Shown: in pieces, positions 36,572 to 49,510 of the stretch
Layout of the letters: each line of letters starts with the position of its first letter
How positions within the stretch are numbered: position 1 is the first letter of the stretch
Assembly: GCA_941918925.1 (NCBI GenBank)
Contig: OW799236.1
Span: 119,299,062-119,363,061, forward strand
Direction of reading: 5' to 3'
Source: Phyto melanocephala
Taxonomy: Eukaryota > Arthropoda > Insecta > Diptera > Rhinophoridae
Length of the DNA stretch: 64,000 nt
Translations under genes and position numbers: made by a program
Notes under the pieces: generated by a model
The model's input: the letters and a program-made list of their open reading frames with translations, nothing else
What the model was told of the DNA's origin: nothing
Database searches by the model: none

Positions 36572-37471
36572 CACTGGTTTACAGCCAAAAAATACCAAGA
36601 ACGCCACATGCCTAGATAAGTTAATTGGGACCTCCTGAACACGAAAAACGTTGTAATTATTTTTTTCTAAGTACCGTTTTTTCGATAACGGTACTTTTGT
36701 GTTTTTCGGTGTATGGTCCCACTCAAACCCTTGTGGAGCCCAACCGAAAAGTCAGATTGAGATAAGTGGTGTATCGTTGGAAAGGTAATTGAATGCATTT
36801 TCCGTCGATTTGCTGCAAATTTCTATATCATAAGAAATGGCTGAGTTATGGCCCCTCAAAATTCAAAATTTGCTTATTTTTTAAGTTTTTTTCAAAATTT
36901 TTCATTTGTACTACGTTTTTTTTCTACGTTTTAGTAAAGATCTGGAATGTTTTATTTTTTTACCAAATAGCTTATTTAGTTACCAACCTTTTAAGCGTAA
37001 TCTGAAAAAAATCGGATGAAAAATAAAGTTTTTATTAAGGATTTTGTGGAACGACAATATTTTCATCTTCATTGCTCACACACTATATTCAAGTCAAGTC
37101 GCTTGTCATTTTAATTTAATTTTTTTAATTTACGCCGAATATAGTGTGTGAGCAATGAAGATGAAAATATTGTTTGAGGTGCCATAACTCAGCTATTTCT
37201 TATCAGATAGAAATTTGCAGCATATCGACGGAAAAGGCATTCAATTACCTTTCCAACGATTCACCACTTATCTCAATCGGACTTTTCGGTTGGGCTCCAC
37301 AAGGGTTTGAGTGGGACCATACACCGAAAAACACAAAAGTACCGTTATCTAAAAAACGGTACTTAGAAAAAAATAATTACAGCGTTTTTCGTGTTCAGGA
37401 GGTCCCAATTAACTTATCTAGGCATGTAGCTTTCTTGGTATTTTTCCAAATTAAAAATTTGTAAAGCAGTG
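36572..37471. mobile_element. Foldback element with CACTG ends and TTA duplication (CMC-like)
   Basis: The 900-bp element is flanked by TTA at 36569-36571 and 37472-37474. Its ends are CACTGGTTTACA and, inverted, CACTGCTTTACA (one mismatch in 12). Two long outer arms (36572-36860 and 37173-37471, about 290-300 bp) are inverted copies with few differences. An inner perfect 36-bp inverted pair lies at 37055-37090 and 37137-37172. The right outer and inner arms abut, whereas the left ones are separated by 194 unpaired bases. CACTR termini with a 3-bp duplication are the signature of CACTA/CMC-type transposons; no transposase is present, so that assignment is inference. Confidence 0.85.
36861..37054. 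other. Unpaired 194-bp segment in the left arm of the foldback
   Basis: The segment has no counterpart in the right half. It is either an insertion into the left arm or was deleted from the right. It is T-rich and has no recognised ends. Confidence 0.6.
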
Positions 37472-39741
37472 TTATAAACTGATACATTCGTATGATTAGG
37501 AACTTGAGGATACGGGCAAGATATTATAATGAAATCATATAATTGAAATATGAAAATTATTTCTTAACGATATTTTTATGTGTATGTGCTTATTATGCTT
37601 CAAATGAAAATTTAAAAATAAAATTATTAATAGCCCATGGGGTTGATTCTCGATCTGTTGAACTAAAATATGAGAAGTATATAATTTGGTGCCACCACAT
37701 CTTTTAGTTATAAAAACTTTTCATTTCATAGTTTCACAGAACAACAATTGACTCCCAGTTATCGAAACAATTTTTTGAGATGCAATTGATTGATTACTAT
37801 TAGTTTTTGGCAAAAGAAAATATGGACAATTATTTAGGTTAAATTTTAAAAAACTTCTAGGGGGACAAAAACAGCACGTCTGAAAGCACCGAAGTTGGAG
37901 GTATTTAAAATTACCCATAGGGTTAAATACAAAGTTTATTGAAGGATTATTTGACTTACATATGTTGTAGAGAAATTTTTCAAATAAACCTTCAATAAAC
38001 CTAAAATATAAATAATATAAAAATAATACAAGTCCGCCTAAAAATAATAAAATTATTTTTAAAGTAAGTCTTTGCCAAGTATTTCATTGGCACCAGAAGT
38101 CTGGTGTCCGCCTAATGCGTATGAGTGTTCCTTACCTGAATCTATTGACAAAAATTTGCCACTTAAACTTCATCATCTTCTTTGCTAACTAAACAAAAAA
38201 GACTCCAATTCACTTGCTGTTTCTTTTACACCAAACAATTCACGAATGCCACTGCTTTTATTATGTGCTCAAAAACTATTTCTATTGAAATGTATTGAAG
38301 AATATTTGATTTTGTTCTAGTCAAAGTCAAAAATGTTTGTTAAGAAGAAAAAATTAAGGATATTAGAAAAGAAATATGGTGGCACGATTTTATGGGAAAT
38401 AGCACAATCCTTATATCTGTGAAATAGTTACATCAAGAATAAAACGAAAGAATAAAACTACCTTCTATTTATCAAACATGACTACACATATGTTTATCTT
38501 TTTGTTACTTCCTCTCTCTTTCTTTCAACAACAAAACTAAATACAGTTTCTATTTATGTTTAATAAAAATCCATTACTATAAATTATTATCAAAAGACAT
38601 ATTGTTTTATAATTGCTGTCATAAAAATAAATTGATATTCAAATTCTAATACAAATTTATATTTATACATATATGTACATACATACATACATAGATTGTC
38701 GTAACAATAAAAGGAGAAAAAGCATAAAAGAGCTAAAATAAAGCACTTCATAACTATGTTATGATTTCCTTAGGGTTATATTAACTTCGAAGAAGGCTAA
38801 AAGTTTAACAACATCAAGCAAATAATTCTATTTCGCTTCACCAATTCGTACTACATTCATTTTTTTTTTTGTAAAATTTTTACCATAAAAACAATATTGT
38901 TCACATTATTGCTAAGATGTTGTTGCTATTTTCATACATACTACTCATAGTAGTAACAATACTAGTTCTATGCTGACTGAGACTGAGTAGTAGTACAACT
39001 AGTATCATTTTAATATTTTCTTTTATTTTGTGTTTTTTTTTCTAATCTAAGTGCTATTTGCTGTTACCAATTTTTATTTTATTTTTTTTTTGGCTTAATG
39101 TTGTTGTCGTTGGTTTAGTATTTTGTATTTTTTTTTTTTTATTATCGTAAATGTTGTTGTGTGTTCATGTAACTCCTTTTGCTGCTTGTTCTATTATAAT
39201 TTTATAAAGATTTTTATAACAATTTTTTTTATATAGTGCATGCAAACTGACGTCATTATTAGGGTGTTCGCCATCAAAGAAAATACCTGTTTAAATACCT
39301 CATCTAAAGTATTTTTATTTGAAGTAAGTACTTATAGTGTTAGTATGTTTGGGCCATGCTTGAGGATTTAAATAAAAATAAACCCGTAGCCTTATTGTAT
39401 TATTGGTAAAATAAGCTGCTATCAAAGATGATTGTTAACAGATTTAATCATCATTCGACTACATATAATCTTATCAAAAATTTGTACCGAGTGTTGCTAT
39501 AACAACCCTCACTATAGAAGAGGTTGTTTTTGTAACCCAGATGCTAGATAACTAAAGCCGGGTAAAATTTTATTTAAGTAAACATGTTTCGTTTTGGCAG
39601 CTTTATACATATGTCTGCTGCTATTTATTAACAATATCTTAAGCATATACATACGACGACTATTGCACGTACTATAAAAAATACACTTCCTGAATTTGCG
39701 ATAGACGTTACTTTCAGAGCAATATCCAAATGACAAACTAA

Positions 39742-39997
39742 ATATCTGTGGCTTGGAGCTTAAAGGGCCAATGTCACTTTTTTGCTCTTTTGAATTAATC
39801 ATTGCATTAGATTTGTTTTCCTGCTATTTTTTATTATGGTAAAACAGCTAAAGCCATAATTAACCCAGAATAGCTTCATAAATAAAATGCTGACCAATGT
39901 CACCATGAAAGCATATATAAAACTAAAAGTTCAATTCAAATTTTCTCAAAAGTAAATATTCTGACATTGGCCATCTTAGCTCCAAGCCACAGATATA
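39742..39997. repeat. 36-bp inverted repeat with ~185-bp spacer
   Basis: The left arm 39742-39776 (ATATCTGTGGCTTGGAGCTT, GGGCCAATGTCA) is matched by the inverted right arm 39962-39997 (TGACATTGGCC, TTAGCTCCAAGCCACAGATA) with about three mismatches. It could be the paired ends of a small element or a hairpin. No target duplication was recognised. Confidence 0.7.
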
Positions 39998-41140
39998 ATC
40001 TAAGACCAAAACGCTGTGCGGCGCACTAATATCTAGGATCCCACAGAGAAAATCTCGACTGTGCCAGACTTACAGAACAATAAAACAAAGGCACCTCCTA
40101 ATATGCAAATAAAGTTGTCCTAAGTTGTGAATTTTAAAGTGTATTTTAATTATTGTTGTATCCACTAAAAACATACTTAGCCTGAACAGGAGTGAATAGG
40201 TCAACATATTATATCAACATACTCAAGAACTTGCAATAAAACCTTTGGAGAAGAAATTATAAACTTTCTAAATAAATGTACAAAAGTTATGAATATGTCT
40301 GTATTTATAAAAATGTCTTTCTTAAATTAAATTGGGAAATGTATTCCATTATGCTGTTGTCTTCAGAATTAAATATTTACTTAATGGACTTTACACTTTG
40401 AACTTGCTGCCCTAATAAAAAAGACAGTTTGCCTAGGTGCACGTATATATATTTTAATTTTTTTTTTAAACACTTTTTTCTCATTCATATCTTTTGCTAT
40501 TTTATTATACTCTACAGCATCACGACTACTTCTGTTAATATAAAACAAATTGTCGCTGGCAAATCTTGTTTATGTTTTAAATTTGATGTGAATAAAGTAA
40601 AAAGCTTTAATTATTCTTAAAACTATAAATAAATAAAATCAATTCTTTCTCCCTAGAAACTTAAAATTTTGAAACCTTTTTAAAACTTTTTTTAAGGTGC
40701 ATTTTTAATGCCTTTTTTTTTGTAAAATGTAAGGCTCAAAATGATCACTTTATCCCTACTATTTACATTTCCGATTCATTTGAAATGTCTTAAGGGAAGT
40801 ACACTTTGGCATCACAACTTTTAACAACACACTGGAAATATGGTTACAATACAAAGTTGTTACAGAATAGAGACATAAGAAGAAGTTTGTAATAAAAAAT
40901 AAAAAATAATATGAAACAGAACGAACTTATACCTTGAAGCTGAAAATGTGTACAGTTTTCGAAGTACAACTTTAATGCAAAAGCCATCACATGCTCACGG
41001 AAAATAAGCAAAAACAGCAAATAAAATTATTATAAAAAAAGGTATAAAAGAAAATTACTTCTCTACAGTAAAATATAATGGAAAAGAAAAATATGCATAT
41101 GCGAAATATGCATCACAGTTCGGCTAAGTACTTTGTTTTC

Positions 41141-41166
41141 TCTCCCTCTCTCTCTCTCTCTCTTTC
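41141..41166 (+). repeat. (CT)n microsatellite
   Basis: A TCTCCCTCTCTCTC-type run of about 26 bases, nearly perfect in its second half. Confidence 0.85.
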
Positions 41167-43442
41167 ACATTTTGCCTTTAAACCAAAACAATATTTTCTT
41201 TAAACTAAAGGTAGGTTGGTTGATTGTGCAGTATACTGTATACGGCATCAACAAACAATGTGAGAGTTTATAAGGCAAAGCAACATAAAGATGTGTACAT
41301 AAATAAGTTTGGCAAATGGTGTTAGTTTTATAAATGTGAGTTATCAGAGCTGGACAAGTGTATTATAATTTAAATACTAAATTAATATAAATTTATATAA
41401 CAAATACCACAAATTGTGATATTTAATAAAAATGAATCACAAGGATCTTCCTAAAATTTATATTTCAACATCCTGAAATTCTCACAATGAGCTAGGACAT
41501 AAAATGTAGTAAAATTTGTGTATCAAAAAAACTTTAAAAAAATTTGCTACAAAATTATTCTAAATTATTTAATTTAAAATATATATAATTTAATATATTA
41601 AGAAAAAAATTACTTCTTCCTCCACTATTTTATAATATAAAATTTTTTTATTAAAAATTAGCAGCTGAGATATGAATGAAAAACCACGTATGCCATTCCG
41701 CTACTCAACAAAGTAAATTTTTGCAACTCCCAGATTATTTCCTGTTCCGTTTGTTAAGGGTCAGTATTAGATATACTTTTAAGAACATTAAAGGAAAATA
41801 TTGGTTCAATCGGTCCATTAGCGTCAACTTTTTACTTTTTTGATGTGCAAGAATGTAAGCAATGCTGACATCGTCAGCCGTATACCTGAAATTATAAAAC
41901 ATGATCAAACACAGCCAGATTGTATATGCATAATGACACGCCATTTATCAACCACAGCAAGGATTAAACTCGTGTAAATACGAGAAATATTTAGGAAAGT
42001 TCATTCAAAACTCTTTATATTTTTGTAGTTGCATATTTATGCTTTTGTAAAGGATTTATAAGATTCGGCTTTTTTTCTATTTAACTCTTAAGCCTAGTAT
42101 TAAAAATTTTATAAAAAAAAACTGAATGAACCGTTCTACCTGTCCACAAGCTTGTTTAAAAAATATCACTTTACTTTTATTTTAAAATATCTATCAGAAC
42201 AGTTCGAAGCTATTTAACAAAATGTCACAAAGGCTCACTGAGTATGGGGATTATCCGCCTTTGCATATCAATGCCATTCTCTGCTGAAATGTAAAAGATT
42301 AAAGATAATTTAATATCGATATAACATTAAGCATATAAAACCCCGAACTCACGTCTCACCTCCAGTAATTGCTAAAGGCCCTCTGTTAAATTCAACGTTG
42401 TCAACTCGGTGATTTTTGCACTGTTTTTCTTGATATTTAAAATTTTTATTGCGGAAAAATTTAAACTAAGTACTCCGTTCATTTTTTTACACCAAATACT
42501 AAATTTCAAATTAATTTTTTTTAATTGACAAAAATTTTCTTTAGAGTTATATTATTATCAAAATTAAAAAATAATTATTCATAGTTCAAGTTAAGTTGCA
42601 TGTATAGAAAATATATTTAAACAATTAATTAGGAAAATAACATGGATTGATGGTAAACAATGTTTCTGTTACTGTTGTGTTAAACTAGCGACCACTTTTG
42701 GATTATATATTTAACATTATCCATTGCAATTTTATTACGGTACTCGTCTCTTAATATCATAAACAGTTTATGAGGCATAAAACACCTACTGCTTTTATTG
42801 GAGAACCATTCGTTCAATGAGAAGCTAGCCGTGATATCTTAACATACAAAATTGTATTATAGAATCAATAGGATTGTCCCTAATTTCAATTTAATTAATT
42901 TTGTATACAAACTTGGTTAAATCAACATTTTACGTAAGTATTAGCAAATACATTCGTTCAATGCGTTAGTTATCATCATCATCTTAAACGAGGTTAAAAT
43001 TTTTGTTATATGTTGTTTATATTTTGGTTGCTTTTTTTTATTTTGCTGCTGTTTATGTTGCTGTTGCTACTTTTTTGCAATGTTGTCGTTGTTATAGTTG
43101 TTGCTTTGCTTCGTATTTAACAACAACTAACTAATTGTTAGCTAAAGGCATATTTAGGTTGTTGTTTCTGTTTTTCTTTTAGTTTTCTTTTTTTCATTTT
43201 GTTTACATTATTATTATGAACAATTTAACATTTAGCGTACGTATATACGTACAAGCACACATATGTAGGCTATGAGTTGTGTGCCAATGTGTAACTAAGT
43301 AACTACACTTTGAGAAAAAAGGTAATCATTGATTATTATGAAATGGAAATATGTTAATTAATAACAATAAAAAATTTTTGCTTAATTTCCTATTTGGTAA
43401 ATTCAATACAACACTAAACAATAAATTTTGGAAAATTATGAC

Positions 43443-43506
43443 ATTATCACAACTTAGGACACCTTGTGAATACATCACTTATATTAAGTTTAATAGTTAC
43501 CACTCT
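43443..43506 (+). repeat. Possible old dispersed repeat (paired with 76-137)
   Basis: Shares ACTTAGGACA, TGTGAAT, TTATATT and TTATGT in order with the window's first 140 bases. Its ends are not defined. Confidence 0.35.
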
Positions 43507-44234
43507 TATGTAAGCCGTTAGCAAATTACTACATTCGTTAATTTCTAATTATTTTTCAAAGGTATTATCGACAAATATCGGCTTTAAAAAAATAAAATTT
43601 TCTAATGACCTTATGATGTGCAATATGATTTGTATCGATGATAGACTACTTAAAAATGGACAATTTTAAATAACATTTTTAAATTTCTTCTTAGTGTATA
43701 CTGTGCTTATGCATTTAGAATAACTAGCTGAAATGCATCAAACAAAATGAGGAACGGCTAAATAAAATAGTAATAGGAAAAATATAATAAGACAATGAAA
43801 CAAGCCTTTTAAATGGAAATTCAAAACCTTCCGGCCAGGATATGCATTAAATGACATACATTTTTCACAACAATAGTGACTAAGTGTAAGCGAACAATAT
43901 TTGGAAAATATATTAGCAAAAGGTTAAAAAAAAATGAATACAATTAAAAACAAGTTAGTGGGACACGTACAAATTTGTGTAAAAAACAAAAAGTTATCAA
44001 GGATAAAACTAAAAACTAATTTTTATGAAATGAGATCATGCTTAGTATATAGTTCATTGAAGTTTAAAACGTTTAAAAGTATTTAGTTAATTAAAAATTA
44101 CAAAAAATAATGCAAAACTGCCATTATAGATTTTCATTTAGGTATTTATATGCAAAATAAAAAAATTCTATTATTTTAAATGCAGAAGCAAGCATTTTCT
44201 AATGCAAAGAATCTATATATATATAAGTGAAACT

Positions 44235-44257
44235 CTGTGTGTGTGTGTGTGTGTGTT
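44235..44257 (+). repeat. (GT)n microsatellite near the Helitron 5' end
   Basis: About 11 GT units. The same position in copy 2 has a shorter run (47466-47480), so it varies in length between copies. Confidence 0.9.
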
Positions 44258-44348
44258 AGCTATAGACTCCGAAACTGTAAAACCGATCGGGCTCAAACTT
44301 TGGTAAGTTGTTGTACACTTACCAGGGAGTGTTTATGGGTGAAATAAA

Positions 44349-45115
44349 GTGGGCGGGGCCACGCCCATAAAAAATTAGTTATCAGTTTTAGCTACTTGCA
44401 CTTGACCGATTTTTCTGAAACTTTGCACACATATCGAGCTGTCATGACTAAATAATTTCGTGATAAGAAAAGTGGGCGGGGCCACGCCCCTAAAAAAGTT
44501 TTAATATTGAGGTACTTGCACTGGACCGATTTTTCTGAAACTTTGCACACATATTAAGCTGTCATGACTTTATAATTTCGTGATTAAAAAAGTGGGCGGG
44601 GCCACGCCCATACAAAATTAGTTATCAGTTTTAGATACTTGCACTGGACCGAATTTTCTAAAAGTTTGTAAACATACTTTGCTGTCATGACTTTACACTT
44701 TCGTTATTAGAAAAGTGGGCAGTGTCACGCCCATTAAAAAATGGTATCATTTTGAGGTACTTGCACTGGACCGATTTTTCTGAAACTTTGCACACAGATT
44801 GAGCTATCATGACCTTATGATTTCGTGATTACAAAAGTGGGCAGAGCCACGCCCATAAAAAAAAGTTATAATTTTGAGGTACTTGCACTGGACCGATTTT
44901 TCTGAAACTTTGCACACACATTGAGCTATCATGACCTTATGATTTCGTGATTACAAAAGTGGGCAGAGCCACGCCCATAAAAAAAAAGTTATAATTTTGA
45001 GGTACTTGCACTGGACCGATTTTTCTGAAACTTTGCACACACATTGAGCTATTATGACCTTATGATTTCGTGATTAGAAAAGTGGGCAGGGCCACGCCCA
45101 TAAAAAAATTATAAT
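44349..45115 (+). repeat. ~122-bp minisatellite, 7 units, inside Helitron copy 1
   Basis: The block GTGGGCGGGGCCACGCCCAT and variants start at 44349, 44472, 44592, 44715, 44837, 44959 and 45082 (steps of 120-123). Each unit also has TACTTGCACTGGACCGATTT, TCTGAAACTTTGCACACA, AGCTRTCATGAC and ATTTCGTGATTA. The GGGCGGGGCCACGCCC core is a near-palindrome. Units 5 and 6 are almost identical, suggesting recent local duplication. Confidence 0.93.
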
Positions 45116-45205
45116 TTTTATGTTTTTGCACTTGATATTCAATTAAAATTAAGAATGCATTTTGATTCATTAAGGGGCGTAGCAACGCGCGCCGGGTTTG
45201 GCTAG

Positions 45206-46880
45206 TAAAAAATAAAGCTAAACTCCCCATGTATCAATTTATTAAAGCGAAAAGAATTTTAGAACAGGAGAAAGAAAGATATCGTCAACATGGGCGGACA
45301 GACAAACATACACACATAGACTTTATTGCATTTAAACAGCTTTAAAAAAAACTCTGAACATTATTAAAATTGACAATTGTGTCAGGAATACACAAATACA
45401 CACATACATACGCACACATCAAAAACCATGAAGCGTGTGAAATTGAAAACAACAACTACAATAACAACAACAAAATAAATAGAAAAAGTTTCAATATGAA
45501 TATGGGGACATTCGAAACAAAATTTGTGCACACTGCACATTTTGAAATTGACTAAGCAAAAACGACAATAAAAAAAAAAGAAAATAACAAATTTTAAATA
45601 TAAGAAACTATTTATAATATTTAAAATTGTCATTAAAAATTAGTTTCTTGTTTTAATGTTTAAAAAAAATTGAAAAAAAACTTTTTTTATTGCATTGTGC
45701 ATTAAAATTTTAATTCCTCTCGAACTGAAAACAATTTGAATTTTCACAAAAATCAATTACAAATTGTTGTCTAATTGTAGAAGTATTTGAGCTGAAATCT
45801 TTTCTTTATTCAAATTAAAGATTTTTCTCTTTTAGTTTTTGTTTTTTCTATTTAACTTTGTGTCCTTTTTAATTTGATAGAAAAATGTTTTGCAAAGTAA
45901 CATTGCAAGAAAAAGGGCGAGCAAAAAATAACAACTGTTTCTAAAAGAAAACAAAGAAGTAGCAATTAAATAGCCTAGCAAAGATTTTGTAACATAAAAT
46001 TCATTGTTGGTAATAAATTTAGGATTAAAAGGAATCAATATTTGGCTTTATAGCCTATAAATTAAAAATATTACTCGTTTCTTTACTTAGTACGATGACA
46101 ATAAACAATTTTATAAAATTCTTTAAATATTATTTGCGAAAAAAAAACATATTAAATAAAAAAAAACGTAAAAGCAGTTTTAGTCAGATAGACCAAACGG
46201 ACTTATCATATATATTTTTTTACTAAAAAGAAAATCATCGATAATTAATTTTTATTTTTTAAAAATTTTTGATCTTCTTTCAAAATTTTCTTTCAAGGAA
46301 AACTTTAAATGTTAAATTTTTTTTTAAAACTTATTAATGGATACTTTATAGAATCCAAATAACATTAATAAATATTTAAAAAAAGGTATGCGAAAAATAA
46401 AAAATTTTTATTGTATTGGCCAGTATAATTAAATTGCACTGGGAGAAAAGTTGTATAATTTAAAACAAATTTAATTATTGCTTTAGGTAAAACTTAACGA
46501 AAACTGAAAAGAAAACAAGATGCTTCATAAGCTTGGCAGACTTATTTCTGATAGCTGTCTATAGAAAACGTGCTGAAAACAATTTAAATTTACAAACTTA
46601 TGTTACAATTTCCAGAAACCTACATCTCTTTTGCCTTTGAATATTTCGCAAAATTTTTAGCGTAAAAAACTTAGGAAACTTTATTTTTGTTAAAAAAAAT
46701 AAATGAGCTCAAATAATAATTTAATTCAGTATGCCTAACCAGATATATTCAAGCCCAAGTAAAAGCGCTAAATTCAACTCTTCCGAGTTGTTTGTGATAC
46801 AGAATTTCTTAAATTGGTCTCTTATTTCACGTCTTGTTTGTTTGTTGTGTATATAAATACTTTTTATTTATATCTATATA
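45206..46880. other. AT-rich spacer between the two inverted Helitrons
   Basis: No gene is recognised. A (CA)-rich patch lies at 45390-45420. At 46757-46775 AAGTAAAAGCGCTAAATTC resembles the family A 5' end and may be an eroded fragment. Confidence 0.5.
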
Positions 46881-47504
46881 CTAGCCAAACCCTGCGCGTT
46901 GCTACGCCCCTTAATGAATCAAAATGCATTTTAATTCATGAATTGTAATTGAATATCAAGTGCAAAAACCTAAATATTATAATTTTTTTATGGGCATGGC
47001 ATTGCCCATTTTTCTAATCACGAAATTGTAAAGTCGTAACAGCTCAATATGTGTGCAAAGTTTCAGAGGAATCGGTCTGGTGTAAATACCTCAAAATTAA
47101 AACCTTTTTTTTATGGGCGTGGCCCTACGCACTTTTCTAGTCACGAAATTATATGGTTGTGACAGCTTAGTATGTGTGCAAAGCTTCATAAAAATCGGTA
47201 TAGTGCAGTACCTCAATATTTAAACTTTTTTAGGGGCGTGGCCCCGCCCACTTTTCTTATCACGAAATTATTTACTCATGACAGCTCGATATGTGTGCAA
47301 AGTTTCAGAAAAATCGGTCAAGTGCAAGTAGCTAAAAATGATAACTAATTTTTATGGGCGTGACACCGCCCACTTTTTTCCACCCATAAACACTCCCTGG
47401 TATGTGTATAACAACTTACCAAAGTTTGAGCCCGATCGGTTTTACAGTTTCGGAGTCTATAGCTAACACACACACACACAGAGTTTCACTTTTATATATA
47501 TAGA
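46881..47504 (-). mobile_element. Non-autonomous Helitron, copy 2 (inverted)
   Basis: Read on the minus strand it starts TCTATATATATAAAAGTG after A and ends GGGTTTGGCTAG before T, as in copy 1. The 624-bp element has four units of the same minisatellite (plus-strand centres near 46995, 47115, 47235 and 47360). It shares TTAGCTATAGACTCCGAAAC, the CA/GT run and CACTCCCTGG with copy 1. It points towards copy 1, 1.7 kb away. Confidence 0.9.
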
Positions 47505-47819
47505 TGTTCATGCCAAGTAATATTCAGTAAACGAAAAACTTCTTAATTTCAGCATTACGGTGGACGAAGTCTGATTAACATGCATTCGCATATATTCGGA
47601 TTAACATCTAAAAATATAAATACAACAGAAACTCACACAGTTTAAAGGATCTTGTACGTACATACATATACATATACACGAGTATGTTTCAACGATCACT
47701 TACTTTTTTTGATGATGTTGTTGTTGCTCTCAATAAAATGTTAAAAATGTGGGAGTTGCACTGATTGAATAAATATTTTGATTTAATGTTATCATATAGT
47801 TGTATGTTATCTTATAGTG

Positions 47820-48060
47820 ATTTTTTTAAGTAAAATGGAGGCATAGTTGGGGTTTTGCTCATATCTTAGCTGCCTATAAGTCTGATTTTCAATACCACAA
47901 TTCTTGAAAATATTTAAAATAAACTGATAATATACACGAGTTAGTGGGATGTGTGAGGGCCCCAAAAAATTGATTTCAACACTTACTCGGACGGACAGAC
48001 AGATAAAGCAAAATTGATTGCTATATCTATACAAATTCCTAATGTCTACATATACGTAAC
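47820..48060 (+). mobile_element. Worn family A mini-me-like fragment
   Basis: GGGGTTTTGCTCATATCTTAG, CTGATTTTCAATACC, TTGATTTCAACACTTACTCG and GACGGACAGACAG follow the family A order. The 3' core and both hairpins are missing or unrecognisable. Confidence 0.7.
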
Positions 48061-48061
48061 A

Positions 48062-49510
48062 AATGAATACTTTAGAAATTATGGAATCGAATGAAGATTA
48101 TTATAAAGAAAATGTGTGATTTAAGATTTTACAAATATGTCATAAGCTGCGCATCTTTAATTTAAAACAGAGTTTCTTTTTTAGAATTCCTCAAATAAGT
48201 ATTAGTATTTATTACTATTGCATTATTTAAATGTTTTTAATTTTGCATAGAGCTTAGAAAACTATTTATTCCAATTGTAAATTTTTTTATTAATCTCTTT
48301 TTTTTATCCTTATCCATCGAAGAATGCAAACCCCTATGCAGACGTAAATACATAAGTAGTTACATATAATTATAGATATATTTTTACGCATTATAATAAA
48401 AATCATAATTAATTCATGGTTTAAAATATTTGTTGTTTAAAAATCCCTATAGTTTTGACAACACACATACACACACGTACATACGCGCGATTATGTAATC
48501 GTACATAAAAATCGTTTGTTTAATGTCAAAACCCTAAAATAGAGTTGACAGCTTTTTTTTAAACTTATATTTAAAATAATTATTTTTGCTTTTGCTGTTT
48601 AAATATTAACATGCCTAATTATGATTACAACGAAAACGGTACATAAAAGCATAAATTAAATTAAAAATAAATTATCATAAATTCAATTACACGGCAACAT
48701 ACAGCTCGTAATGTAATTTAATAAATCATGAGTAGGGATTTTTTTCGCTGTGAACACACATGCATACGCAGCTCATAGAACAACGTATTTGTAAACAAGT
48801 AATAGGATTTGTGCATGTGTGAAGTACACATTTGAAATGTGTGGGAAAGAGAAACTAAAAAATAGTTTTTGTATTTTTAATAAAATTTTTTCAGTAATTA
48901 TCTTTTTATATTTGAAATTATTAAGTTATTTAAACATTTTTGTGTGTGTTAATGGCGAAAACAATTCCTTGAATGAGAAATTGTTTTGAAATTCTTATCC
49001 CGCTGCAAATGAAACTGCAGGGTTTTTTGTTCTCACCAGTTACTTTAGCTTAGAAATTTTAACCATTAAACAAACTTTTTGATCTTATATATTGTTTTAC
49101 TATTTCAAATAATTTAAAAAAAAAAATTAGTTAGAAGCAAAACGTTTATTTTAGCTCTGATTATAATTCTAATCAAGGACCACCATTAAAAGGAAAAGAG
49201 TCGCAAAAATACCATAAATTTCCACATAGAAAGCTTAATTCCTTTCATACTATTTTATTTAAGTTTGAATAGTTTTATCCTTCAGCAAACAACATTAACA
49301 GGTGCGCTTTGAAGTGTCCTGTCCGCCAAAAAGCTGTTGGTTTATGATTGTGTGTACACACTGAATGTGATTTGTTTTAGTGTGTAAATTTTTTTATGTT
49401 TCTTTTAACTCATTGAAATTATTTTTAGACTCTTTGAATTAAAAGAAGTTTGTTTTTGCTTTAATCCTATATTATCCTTAAGCTTTAGTGTTGTGTGGTG
49501 TCATTGTTTT
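48062..49510. other. AT-rich intergenic DNA, nothing recognised
   Basis: Apart from short CA-rich patches (48463-48485) nothing stands out. Confidence 0.55.

Larger units (their letters stand above)
37475..44210. other. AT-rich intergenic DNA with a few small repeats
   Basis: About 6.7 kb without a supportable gene. Contents: an inverted pair at 39742/39962; a small hairpin near 38957-39006 built from ATACTAGTT and AACTAGTAT; a CT-rich microsatellite (41141-41166); a patch at about 41650-41950 with mini-me-like flavour (a CAGCTGAGATATGAATG block) too weak to call; GTTGTTG/TTGCTG-rich sequence at 43020-43160; and a possible dispersed repeat at 43443-43506. Confidence 0.55.
44212..45205 (+). 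mobile_element. Non-autonomous Helitron with internal minisatellite, copy 1
   Basis: It begins TCTATATATATATAAGTG after A (44211) and ends GGGTTTGG-CTAG before T (45206), the classic Helitron TC...CTAG between A and T. A GC-rich hairpin-forming stretch (GGCG...CGCC, about 45177-45194) sits about 9 bases before the end. Near the 5' end are (GT)n and TTAGCTATAGACTCCGAAAC. Most of the element is a tandem array (44349-45115). There is no Rep/helicase coding, so it depends on an autonomous Helitron elsewhere. Confidence 0.9.

Noticed and set aside
37174..37464. 96-codon open frame in the right half of the foldback
   Set aside because: It sits entirely in an inverted-repeat arm, and the matching left arm does not keep the frame. 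No protein motif.
41650..41950. Possible mini-me-like fragment with a CAGCTGAGATATGAA block
   Set aside because: Only one short block fits. The microsatellite, TTTATGGGGTC core and terminal hairpins are all absent.
44349..45115. CRISPR-like array
   Set aside because: Units are ~122 bp and similar throughout, with no unique spacers, and lie inside a Helitron in an insect genome. It is a minisatellite.
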